Of a stretch of DNA of 64,000 bases, positions 18,340-26,172 are shown piece by piece. The DNA comes from CBDCXF01 sp965223755 (GTDB lineage: Bacteria > Acidobacteriota > Thermoanaerobaculia > Multivoradales > JAHEKO01). The notes beneath the pieces are model-generated. The model was not told the origin of the DNA, did no database searches, and saw nothing but the letters and a program-made list of their open reading frames with translations. Each line of letters starts with the position of its first letter. Position 1 is the first letter of the stretch. The stretch spans positions 620,001 to 684,000 of the forward strand of contig CBDCXF010000002.1 in assembly GCA_965223755.1 (NCBI GenBank), read 5' to 3'. The translations under genes were made by a program, and so were the position numbers.

Positions 18340-18894
18340 ATGGCGAACTCTCGTAATGACACGGTTTCTATCGACGGGGCAGAACCAATCGACGATTTGA
18401 TTCCTTTGGTCTACGCAGAACTCAGATCACTCGCGCACCGTCACCTAGTCAAAGAAAGCCGTAAGGACGTGCTTCAAACAACGGCGTTGGTTCACGAGGC
18501 GTACTTGCGCTTGGCGCATGGGAATCGACGCTGGCAGAGCCGGCGACACTTCATGGCGACGGCTTCAAATGTCATGCGGCGACTCCTGGTCGACATGGCA
18601 CGCAAGCGTTCCCGCCAAAAAAGAGGGAACAACGCCTTGCACGTTCCCATTGAAGAATCGCTGACTTCCGCGCCGCAGCGAGAAACGGACATTTTGGTTC
18701 TGAACGACCTGATGGATCGTTTGGCAAGCCACGACGATCGGAAGGCTCGAGTCGTCGAATTGCGCATTTTCGGCGGCCTCACGATCGCGGAGGTTGCCGA
18801 TGTTTTGGCTGTTTCACACGCGACTGTCGAACGCGATCTCAAATTCGCTCGGACATGGCTCGCCCGCGAGCTGAGCGTTCACCAGGAAGCCTAA
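18340..18894 (+). CDS. ECF sigma factor, Sig-70_X6 type
   Basis: A 184-aa RNA polymerase sigma factor. The start at 18340 is preferred to frames further upstream because it follows GGGGGA and gives the usual family length. Region 2 is at about residues 20-90 (LVYAELRSLAHRHL, ALVHEAYLRL, HFMATASNVMRRLLVDMAR), and region 4 is at 120-175 (VVELRIFGGLTIAEVADVL, ATVERDLKFARTWL). This is the TIGR02999-like type common in Acidobacteriota and Planctomycetes, usually coded just before a Pkn-type kinase, as here: the kinase GTG follows after 3 nt. There is no anti-sigma gene; control is probably through the kinase, which is inference. Confidence 0.9.
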   Translation: MANSRNDTVSIDGAEPIDDLIPLVYAELRSLAHRHLVKESRKDVLQTTALVHEAYLRLAHGNRRWQSRRHFMATASNVMRRLLVDMARKRSRQKRGNNALHVPIEESLTSAPQRETDILVLNDLMDRLASHDDRKARVVELRIFGGLTIAEVADVLAVSHATVERDLKFARTWLARELSVHQEA

Positions 18895-18897
18895 ATC

Positions 18898-21519
18898 GTG
18901 GATCCAGATCGGTGGGCAGAAATCGAGCGGCTTTTCCACCGAGCCTCGGCAGTCGAACCCGCAAAACGAAGCGAGTTTTTGGACCGGCACACGACCGGCG
19001 ATGAAGAGCTGCGAGGCGAAGTCGATTCTTTACTGGCTGCTTCGGCCGACGCAGCGGATGCAATCGACAGCATCGTCGGCGAAGCGCTGATCACTTTGAC
19101 CGAAGAGGAGGCGCTCCAGAGGGAGTTTGGACCCTATCGAGCGACGAAGAAAATCGGCGAGAGCAGCTTGTCGACCGTCTTCCTCGGCCAAAGAACCGAC
19201 GACGAGTATCAACACTATGTGGCGATCAAAGTTGCCAAGCGCGGGTTCCCGACCGAAGACCTGGAGATCCGTTTCCGCCAAGAACGTCAGATCCTGGCTG
19301 ACTTGAAGCACCCGCACATCGCGCAAGTCTTTGACGGCGGCACTACCGAGGACGGCTTGCCGTACTTCCTCATGGAGTGGATCGACGGCCTGCCGCTCAT
19401 CGACTACTGCACCGAGCACGACCTCGACGTAGAAGAACGGCTGAGGCTCTTCCTGTCTGTCTGCGAAGCTGTAGAACATGCCCACCGCAACTTAGTCATC
19501 CATCGCGATCTGAAGCCGACGAATGTCCTCGTAACCAAGGATGGGGTCGTCAAGCTCCTCGACTTCGGCATCGCCAAGTTGATTGCCCCCAATCTCGATC
19601 TCGTCCATCCGCTCGACACCGCCCCAGGCGTTCAACTGATGACGCCCGAGTATGCAAGCCCGGAGCAATTCTCTGGAAAGCCGTTGACCACCGCCAGCGA
19701 CATCTATTCACTGGGAGTGCTGCTGTATTGCTTGCTGACTCAAAGGGTGCCGCACTCCGCGAAGGACAAGACGCTTGCAGAACTGCAGAACGAAGTTTGC
19801 GAACGGCCCCCGATGCCTCCGAGTGCTGCCGTCTCGGATCCAGCTAAAAGCACTTCGAGTGACCCCACAATACCGGCCGCGACATCTTCGGCCCTCGCTC
19901 GGCGATTGCGGGGGGATTTGGACGTTATTGTCCTCAAAGCCCTGCACAAAGAACCCGAGCGCCGCTACCACGCGGTGGGCGAGTTGATCGACGACATCAA
20001 TTTGCATCTTTCCTCGCAGCCCATTACCGCCCGACCCGACGCGTTGTCCTACCGGCTCGGCAAGTTCGCAAAACGGCATCGTTTCGGAGTCGCCGCCAGT
20101 GCCGCATTCTTGCTCGCCTTGCTTGCCGGCATCGTCGCTACTTCCTATGCAAGTTGGGTGGCACAGAAACAACGGGCGCAAGCAGAACTGAGTCGCAATA
20201 ATGCCGAGAACGTCACCGACTTCATGGTTGGACTGTTTGAAGAAGCGGATCCTGGTGTTTCAAAGGGAGCTGATATCTCCGCGCGCGAAATCCTCGACAG
20301 GGGTGCCGCCAAGCTCGTCAACGATCTGGAGGGTCAGCCGTTGCAACGGGCACACGCTCTCGACGCTATGGGTCGTGCCTACCACGGATTGGGTCTTTAC
20401 GAACAAGCGAGCGACCTGCACGAGCGGGCCGTCACTGACCGTACCAAAGCCTTAGGCGAGGCCCACCATTTAGTGGCAGACAGCCTCGTGCAGGAGGCCC
20501 GAGCTCTCTTGGCCCTCGGTCAAAGTGATGAGGCGGAAGCCCTGGCGATCCGTGCATCCGAAATCTATTCGGCCGAAATTTCTCCCAACGACCCGAATCT
20601 GAGCGACGCCCTCAACCTATTGGCAGAGATCTATTTGAATGCGGGCAGCCTTGAGAAGGCGAACTCGACCTACCAGCGCGCCTTCGATCTACGACTGACC
20701 GCGTTTGGACCCCGCCATCCCAAGGTCCTAGAAACGCTGAACGACTTGGCCGAAGTGCGAGTCCACCAAGGTCGACTCGACGAGGCCGAGGAGATGTTTC
20801 TGGAGGCGCTCGATGGACGCCGCACCCTTCAAGGGTCGAACCACCCGGAGACGGTCAAAGTCCTCAGCAACCTGGCCGTAGTTCGCGAGGCGAAGGGCGA
20901 TGTGGCTGGTGCCGAGCAAACGATGCGAGAAGTTGTAGAAACTCGGCTCGCACTCTACGGAGAGGAGCATTTGCATGTCGCGCTGGCGTATTCGAATCTA
21001 GGTCAAATTCTGTTGAGCCAGGGCAATTATGCTGAAGCGTTGGATTGGACTGAAAAAGCGCTGAGCGTCTGCATTAACCTCTATGGAGATCAGCATCCTC
21101 AAGTGGCGACGATTACCTACAACCTGGGCCTAATTCTGGACGACTTAGGCGAACTAGGCGAAGCGGAAAGGCAGTTTCGACGAGCCCTGGAGATCTACGA
21201 AGCGGTTTCAGGTGGTCAGCATCCCGACGTCGCTACCAGCCTAACAACGATCGCCGACCTCCATTGGCGGCAAGGGAGATCGGAACTAGCACTCCGCGAG
21301 GCCCGTCGTAGCTTGGAGATATTGGAATCGAGCGACGGCGATCAGACGATGCTCATCAGTTCGCCGTTATTGGTCATCGGTCGTGTCTTGTCTGACCGCC
21401 GTCGGTGCGCCGACGCCCTCCGTGTCCTTGACCGCGCTTTGGCGATCCGATTGGAGTACCTCCCCGAGGATCACCCCAATGTCGCAGCGGTGCGCGAAAC
21501 TCAAGTCACCTGCTCTTAG
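18898..21519 (+). CDS. membrane Ser/Thr kinase with TPR sensor domain
   Basis: An 873-aa Hanks-type kinase starting at GTG, 3 nt after the sigma gene. Residues 1-75 are the helical leader typical of sigma-linked kinases (RWAEIERLFHRA). The kinase domain is about 80-375, with ATP-site Lys111 (VAIKVAK), HRDLKPTN at 202-209 and DFG at 222-224. The Gly-rich loop (IGESSLSTVFLG) keeps only one of the three expected glycines, which may lower activity. A transmembrane helix spans about 396-416, then around ten TPR units of the 42-residue kind to the C-terminus, presumably outside the cytoplasm. It overlaps the convergent secreted-protein gene by 4 nt. Confidence 0.9.
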   Translation: MDPDRWAEIERLFHRASAVEPAKRSEFLDRHTTGDEELRGEVDSLLAASADAADAIDSIVGEALITLTEEEALQREFGPYRATKKIGESSLSTVFLGQRTDDEYQHYVAIKVAKRGFPTEDLEIRFRQERQILADLKHPHIAQVFDGGTTEDGLPYFLMEWIDGLPLIDYCTEHDLDVEERLRLFLSVCEAVEHAHRNLVIHRDLKPTNVLVTKDGVVKLLDFGIAKLIAPNLDLVHPLDTAPGVQLMTPEYASPEQFSGKPLTTASDIYSLGVLLYCLLTQRVPHSAKDKTLAELQNEVCERPPMPPSAAVSDPAKSTSSDPTIPAATSSALARRLRGDLDVIVLKALHKEPERRYHAVGELIDDINLHLSSQPITARPDALSYRLGKFAKRHRFGVAASAAFLLALLAGIVATSYASWVAQKQRAQAELSRNNAENVTDFMVGLFEEADPGVSKGADISAREILDRGAAKLVNDLEGQPLQRAHALDAMGRAYHGLGLYEQASDLHERAVTDRTKALGEAHHLVADSLVQEARALLALGQSDEAEALAIRASEIYSAEISPNDPNLSDALNLLAEIYLNAGSLEKANSTYQRAFDLRLTAFGPRHPKVLETLNDLAEVRVHQGRLDEAEEMFLEALDGRRTLQGSNHPETVKVLSNLAVVREAKGDVAGAEQTMREVVETRLALYGEEHLHVALAYSNLGQILLSQGNYAEALDWTEKALSVCINLYGDQHPQVATITYNLGLILDDLGELGEAERQFRRALEIYEAVSGGQHPDVATSLTTIADLHWRQGRSELALREARRSLEILESSDGDQTMLISSPLLVIGRVLSDRRRCADALRVLDRALAIRLEYLPEDHPNVAAVRETQVTCS

Positions 21520-22919
21520 GGACGCGCTTTCCTGATGATGAGGCCGTTGCCAGTTATAGCTGGCAGCGCGATCGTCGCTGTCGCACCTGAAATGGTGCAC
21601 GAAGACTCGCCGGTTATCGCCATTCCGTCCCAATTACCAAACCAAGCCGTTCCGAATGCCCAAGGCAGACAATACTGTGATGAGGCGCATTCGCCGAAGA
21701 ACTGCGTCTCTAGATCAATCGAAGCGGCCACTTGGACAAAAACGTCCGCACCTTCGCGATTTGTGATTATTTCGTCAAGGCTAAAATCGACAAGCCGTTC
21801 GTCATCGTGCACCGATGCGGGATCGTTTGGCCAATAGGAAAGCGCCACGATTTCCTCGCTGCATCGGTCCGCGTCTTTTTCGCAGTCCGGAAAATCCGAT
21901 TGGGTTGGAAAGAGCACGTAGGCGTTCGCTTCAACGGTGCTCTTCGCGTGACCGTTGCCGGACCAGGCTTGAGCGCTGATCAGACCGGATCCTGCAGCGC
22001 TCGCAGTGATCTCGGACGGCATACACAGATCTTCACACGGCTCCAAGACTGGACTGCGATGTCGCTCGACGTCTTCTTGGCCGACAGGAAGATTCCAACC
22101 AGTCACCCGATAGCAGCGCTGATGCAAACCAAGGCCAGTCGAGCCAGTGTATTCAATAAACTCGGCTTCGCCTTCCGTCTGCGCGCCCATAAAAACCTGA
22201 GCACCAGGTCCCGACTCATCTCGACGTGCTATGAACTCATTTGAATTCGTCGTAAGAAACTCTCGGACTGCTCGTGCTTCCGACGGCACCAGGGTGTAAG
22301 CCGCAAACCAGAGACACTGGCACGAGGATCCCGTGGACGCCGGCCACAGTGAATCGAGCTGTGCGGCCAAGTCATGAATCTCACCCCTCAGGTGTGGCGC
22401 TGTCGTTAACGTGCCTTGAAGGAGATCCATCGATTGATCGGCGGCTTGGCCGTCCAACGCTGCAAGTAATTCGTGAGAGACAGCGACTACGTTACTATAG
22501 ATGCCACTAATAGTTTGGTACCAACACTCATCGTCACCCGAGCAGTTCAGGGTGATCCGCACTGGATACACAGGTGCTAACCGCCCACCGGCCGGAGCGA
22601 CAACCTCGACTTCGTATTGAAACCCACGGTCACCAACCTGATCGAGACCTGATTCCAGCATGTGGGTTGTTGTGTCTCCTGGTGCCGAGAACGCTATGGT
22701 CGTCGCAACGACTTCACCTTCGGAATCGAGAAGGTGGACTTCAGCCCAGTTCGTGCTAAATGCCGCATCGTCAGCAGTCCACCTAATTCGAACCTCAAGA
22801 TCCGTTCCCAAGGCCTGAGTATCAACGACTACCGCAGGATACGAGTCTTTTGTTTCCGCCACGACCAAAGGCGTCAGAATCCAAAATAACCAAGTACAAG
22901 CGATCCATTTTCTTGACAT
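21516..22919 (-). CDS. secreted protein, unknown function
   Basis: A 467-aa exported protein with a signal peptide (WLFWILTPLVVAE) and GGAGG before the ATG. Residues 30-125 look like an immunoglobulin-like beta domain (EVRIRWTADDAAF, FQYEVEVVAP). The middle is helical, and the rest contains several cysteines and a tail ending GNGLIIRKARP. No catalytic motif or known family was recognised. It is convergent with the kinase gene, their stops overlapping by 4 nt, and belongs to the same secretion-rich block as the proteases. Confidence 0.65.
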   Translation of the reverse strand: MSRKWIACTWLFWILTPLVVAETKDSYPAVVVDTQALGTDLEVRIRWTADDAAFSTNWAEVHLLDSEGEVVATTIAFSAPGDTTTHMLESGLDQVGDRGFQYEVEVVAPAGGRLAPVYPVRITLNCSGDDECWYQTISGIYSNVVAVSHELLAALDGQAADQSMDLLQGTLTTAPHLRGEIHDLAAQLDSLWPASTGSSCQCLWFAAYTLVPSEARAVREFLTTNSNEFIARRDESGPGAQVFMGAQTEGEAEFIEYTGSTGLGLHQRCYRVTGWNLPVGQEDVERHRSPVLEPCEDLCMPSEITASAAGSGLISAQAWSGNGHAKSTVEANAYVLFPTQSDFPDCEKDADRCSEEIVALSYWPNDPASVHDDERLVDFSLDEIITNREGADVFVQVAASIDLETQFFGECASSQYCLPWAFGTAWFGNWDGMAITGESSCTISGATATIALPAITGNGLIIRKARP

Positions 22920-23030
22920 GTCACAACCTCCATATGATCTCCGCCTCCATTAATGCGCGTTTTAGCGCAGTATTCCCTCAGACGGAGCCGCTGGCCGGAG
23001 ATGGAAAACCCAAGGGCCAGTTCGCGACCT

Positions 23031-23450
23031 TCAAGTTCGTAGCTGTTTCCGAATCACCAGTTTGAGGCCGGACCAGACCTCGTCGACGGCGCACACCTTC
23101 ACGTCCACCAACCCAAGCGGTAGAGCCACTTCGCGCACGACGTTTTCAGTGACATCGGTCGGCACCTTGGATGCCTTCTTCGGCCAGGACACCCAGATCA
23201 TTCCATCCTGATTGATCTGCTGGCGCATCTTCGGCAAACGGCGGGCCATTTCGCGCTTCGACTTGGTGAAGAAGTGCCAGATATGAATGTCTGAACGTAT
23301 GCGTCCCGAGACGATCACTGCCTCGGGAAGTGGTGCGACAAGCTCAAGGTAGTGATCGGGAGCGTTGCTGGTGCGCACGCGCGCTCCCTCTCGAATGCCG
23401 AGTTTCTTCGCCAAGGGCGTGCCGGAGTATCCAAACGAAGTTCCAGTCAT
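23031..23450 (-). CDS. DUF3052 family protein
   Basis: A 139-aa protein with the DUF3052 hallmark near its N-terminus (FGYSGTPLAKKLGIREG), then IWHFFTKSKREM and MIWVSWPKKASKV. The fold is probably alpha/beta; the function is not established, though family members often act as small regulators or stress proteins. The ATG at 23450 is preferred to a TTG two codons upstream because it overlaps the ATP-grasp stop as ATGA. It is the last gene of a tight operon. Confidence 0.8.
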   Translation of the reverse strand: MTGTSFGYSGTPLAKKLGIREGARVRTSNAPDHYLELVAPLPEAVIVSGRIRSDIHIWHFFTKSKREMARRLPKMRQQINQDGMIWVSWPKKASKVPTDVTENVVREVALPLGLVDVKVCAVDEVWSGLKLVIRKQLRT

Positions 23451-24298
23451 CGACAATTCTCCAAGATCGCCGCGGCAAAGCGCTCACTCGCTTTTGGCTC
23501 GTGGCGCAAGAACAGCTCTGGTTCAATCAACTCCAACTCCATCAACCAGTAGGAGCTGCCGTGGCTGGCTCGCGCCATGTCAACCCGCGCGTACAAGGGC
23601 AGTTCATCCAAGACTGCCAGAACATTCTCAGCGGCCTGAACCAGGCTAGCCGGCGGATCTACGGCAACGGAATTGCCTCCCAGTTCTCCCTGAACTCGGT
23701 AGTCCCCCCGCGCCGGGCGCTTGAGCACCGTATGGCTCAGGCTGCCGGAGAAGAAAATCAGCGAGTATTCTCCCTCGTCAACCACCGATTGGACGAGAGG
23801 CTGAAGCATCAGACCGGCGGACTGCGACGACAGGCGCATCGACTCTTCACGGTCAGTGGCCGCCAAGCTCCGGACCCCGGACGCGCTCGCCCCGACTGTC
23901 GGCTTCACCACTAGCCGTTCAGCATTGTTGGCGGCAACGAATGCGATCGCCTCATCCTCAGTCCACGGGCCCCACAGGGTCGGCACCACCTCGACCTCGC
24001 AGGCGGCCAGATCGCGTAGATAGCTTTTGTCGGCGTTCCACTGCACTTGTGCCAGGGAATTCATGAGCCGCGCCCCGGCTGCATCGATTTTGGCTAGGCG
24101 CTGCAAAAACTGCGGCAACTGTCGATGGTAGTCCCAAGTCGATCGGATGACGGCGCAATCGAAGGTCGACCAATCGATTTGCGCGTCCGACCAAGATAGG
24201 GCGGTGCACGTTGCGCCCCGCTCCTCCAGGGCCTTCGCCGCCCAGCGATCATCTTCCGTCAAACCGTGCTTATCGGTGGTGAGAAAGGCGCAGTGCAT
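23447..24298 (-). CDS. ATP-grasp ligase-like protein
   Basis: A 283-aa protein of the ATP-grasp superfamily, close to RimK/glutathione-synthetase-like enzymes that ligate a carboxylate to an amine or thiol. Visible elements are STWDYHRQLPQFL with NSLAQVQWNADKSYL (domain A), ERLVVKPTVGASASGVR (ATP-binding lysine and small loop), GEYSLIFFSG, and WLMELELIEPELF with the metal-binding acidic residues near the end. The frame is open 122 codons further upstream, but that part is antisense to phzF; the ATG at 24298 is 4 nt past the phzF stop. The substrate is unknown. Confidence 0.8.
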   Translation of the reverse strand: MHCAFLTTDKHGLTEDDRWAAKALEERGATCTALSWSDAQIDWSTFDCAVIRSTWDYHRQLPQFLQRLAKIDAAGARLMNSLAQVQWNADKSYLRDLAACEVEVVPTLWGPWTEDEAIAFVAANNAERLVVKPTVGASASGVRSLAATDREESMRLSSQSAGLMLQPLVQSVVDEGEYSLIFFSGSLSHTVLKRPARGDYRVQGELGGNSVAVDPPASLVQAAENVLAVLDELPLYARVDMARASHGSSYWLMELELIEPELFLRHEPKASERFAAAILENCR

Positions 24299-24302
24299 GA
24301 GG

Positions 24303-25175
24303 TTATAGACCGACCTTGTGCTCTCCCAATGCTCTTGCGAGACCCCGAATCCAGCTTCGAGGAAGTCCGTCGTCCCAGTCTGCTGTCGCCTCCACTCGCC
24401 CACGGCTCCCCACTGCCAACCCCTGTTCGACCGCAACCTCGTGTCTCGATTGCGTGGGACCCCGTTTCTCAAGCAAGTACGCAGCCAAACACCCGGCGCT
24501 GTTGCCGTTGACGGCATCTTCATCGACCCCGATTGCCGGCGCGAACATCCGTCCGCATGCGGTGTCGTCGCCCTCGAGGCAGAAGGCGAAGGCTCCGATC
24601 GATCCCGTAGCGCGACAAAGGTCCCGCAGCGCCGCGAAATGCGGCGCCAGGCTGCGCAAGACATCTTGCGAGCGCAACGGCACTAAGAATCTTGGGGTCC
24701 CAGGTGACGCGCTGACCAACTCCAAGTTCGGGTCGAGGTCGGCGGTTTCGAGTCTTAACGTCGCGAGCACTTGCTTCGCAACCTGAGGATCGGGGCGCTC
24801 AATGCGCGTCGGGTTCTGTCGCAAGCGCACCAGCCCCAAGGCCGTCGTCGATTCGACGACCACCTCCTGTTTTCCTCCTGGAGCCACTTGATGGTTGCGC
24901 CAAGGCGTGCTTTGGCCGGTTACTCCTGCGTACCGCCATTGGGTGGCGATGGTGGCGTGGGCGCAGTTCTTGAGTTCGTGGCCCCGAGCCCAAAAACGGA
25001 CCTGGGTGGTCGACGAATCAATGGCAGAGATGAACGCTAAGTGAGACGCCGAACGAAGCGCCCTCGACGCTTCAGCCATGGCGGAGTCCGGAATTGGTTC
25101 ATCTGTGACCGCGACACCGGCCGGGCTTCCGGGCGAGTCCTTGGTGGCGAATCCGCCGACGATCTGGACTTTCAT
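24303..25175 (-). CDS. PhzF-family isomerase-like protein
   Basis: A 290-aa protein with the two-lobed PhzF/DAP-epimerase-like layout: VGGFATKDSPGSPAGVAV at the N-terminus, ELKNCAHATIATQW in place of the usual LCGHATLA, and NGNSAGCLAAYLL in the second half. The position of the catalytic glutamate (SETAFV in typical members) reads SHLAFI, so the key acid appears to be missing and the reaction may differ. The start at 25175 matches the beginning of the domain; the longer open frame upstream is antisense to the membrane protein gene. Downstream, 4 nt away, is the ATP-grasp gene. Confidence 0.75.
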   Translation of the reverse strand: MKVQIVGGFATKDSPGSPAGVAVTDEPIPDSAMAEASRALRSASHLAFISAIDSSTTQVRFWARGHELKNCAHATIATQWRYAGVTGQSTPWRNHQVAPGGKQEVVVESTTALGLVRLRQNPTRIERPDPQVAKQVLATLRLETADLDPNLELVSASPGTPRFLVPLRSQDVLRSLAPHFAALRDLCRATGSIGAFAFCLEGDDTACGRMFAPAIGVDEDAVNGNSAGCLAAYLLEKRGPTQSRHEVAVEQGLAVGSRGRVEATADWDDGLPRSWIRGLARALGEHKVGL

Positions 25176-25188
25176 GCGGTTGCCGAAT

Positions 25189-25617
25189 TTACGGTGCCGT
25201 TCCTCGGCCGAGAAGATACGCCCCAACGGTCGCCAGGATCGGGTCCACCACTCCCATCGCCGCAGCGCTGGAGAGAAATGCCGCGTGCTCTGCCTCACTG
25301 CCCGCCGGTAGGTGTGCGATGTGGTCGGGCGAAATCATGACGTAGTGGTGGTAGCCGGCAAAAACGAACGACGCCAGCATCGCGGCGATGAACAAGTACA
25401 AGCTCAGGGCGGCCTGCCAGTGGGGCCTTTGCACGAGAACCGCAGCGGCAATTGGCAGGCCGAGAATGACGACATAGACGAAGAGGTCTTTCGCCGGCGG
25501 CAGATCGATCCCGAGTGCTTCATGAGCTAAGCCATGCCAAACGGTCACCGCCAAATGGACGACAACCAAAACGGGAATGACAACGCCGGGCTTGCCTAAG
25601 CTATGGCCGCGCTCCAC
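25189..25617 (-). CDS. small integral membrane protein
   Basis: About 142 aa from a GTG at 25617, 2 nt after the bstA stop. Four hydrophobic segments are clear: VIPVLVVVHLAVTVWHGLAH, LFVYVVILGLPIAAAVLV, LYLFIAAMLASFVFAGYHHY and AAAMGVVDPILATVGAYLLG. Several histidines lie at segment ends (HGLAH, YHHY, DHIAH), which could bind metal or haem, but no family was recognised. It sits between bstA and phzF with gaps of 2 and 13 nt. Confidence 0.6.
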   Translation of the reverse strand: MERGHSLGKPGVVIPVLVVVHLAVTVWHGLAHEALGIDLPPAKDLFVYVVILGLPIAAAVLVQRPHWQAALSLYLFIAAMLASFVFAGYHHYVMISPDHIAHLPAGSEAEHAAFLSSAAAMGVVDPILATVGAYLLGRGTAP

Positions 25618-25619
25618 CG

Positions 25620-26147
25620 CTACCAGCCTTCGCGTTCGGCCGTGGTCGTGATGTGCGCCAGGTGATGGCGACCGTGCCACGAATAGATCGCGGTCGTGGA
25701 GCGAATGTCGACCGTTCCCCATTCCGGATGTCGGAACGTGCGTTCGAGGTCGGCGGCGGAAAGACCGCGGAGCAATATCACCCAGCGAGCATGTAAGGCG
25801 CCCAGGAGATCGAGGCTGATTTCTACCGGCGTGTCGCGATAGTCCCCAAGCTCTGCCCACAGTGCCTCTTCATAGGTCTTGATCTTGGGCGCGTCTTCGG
25901 TGAGGGCCCACTTGCAGCGCACGTACGCATTAAGGTGAGAGTCGACCAAGTGGTGCACGACCTGACGCAAGGTCCAGCCGTCCGGTCGGTAGGCGGTGCC
26001 GAGTTGGTCCTCATTCAGATTTTCAACCGCGTTGCTCACCAATTGCGGCAGCGCCGCGATGTCATCGATCCACGACGCCAGATCTGCATCCGACATGCTC
26101 TCTGGAATCTGGAATCGACCGATCGGGTATCTGAGTTCTTCCATCAT
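25620..26147 (-). CDS. BstA/YfiT-like DinB metalloenzyme
   Basis: A 175-aa protein of the DinB superfamily, YfiT/BstA branch. Signature segments are LRYPIGRF, YRPDGWTLRQVVHHLVDSH and ALTEDAPKIKTYEE, then YSWHGRHHLAHI; the histidines in VVHHLVDSH and HGRHHLAH are the expected divalent-metal ligands. Proven members are thiol-S-transferases using bacillithiol; in this organism the thiol is unknown. The start may be TTG, ATG or ATG at 26150, 26147 or 26144. It is probably followed in one operon by the membrane protein, PhzF, ATP-grasp and DUF3052 genes. Confidence 0.82.
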   Translation of the reverse strand: MMEELRYPIGRFQIPESMSDADLASWIDDIAALPQLVSNAVENLNEDQLGTAYRPDGWTLRQVVHHLVDSHLNAYVRCKWALTEDAPKIKTYEEALWAELGDYRDTPVEISLDLLGALHARWVILLRGLSAADLERTFRHPEWGTVDIRSTTAIYSWHGRHHLAHITTTAEREGW

Positions 26148-26172
26148 CAAGCGACTCTACTCGCTCAGCCGC

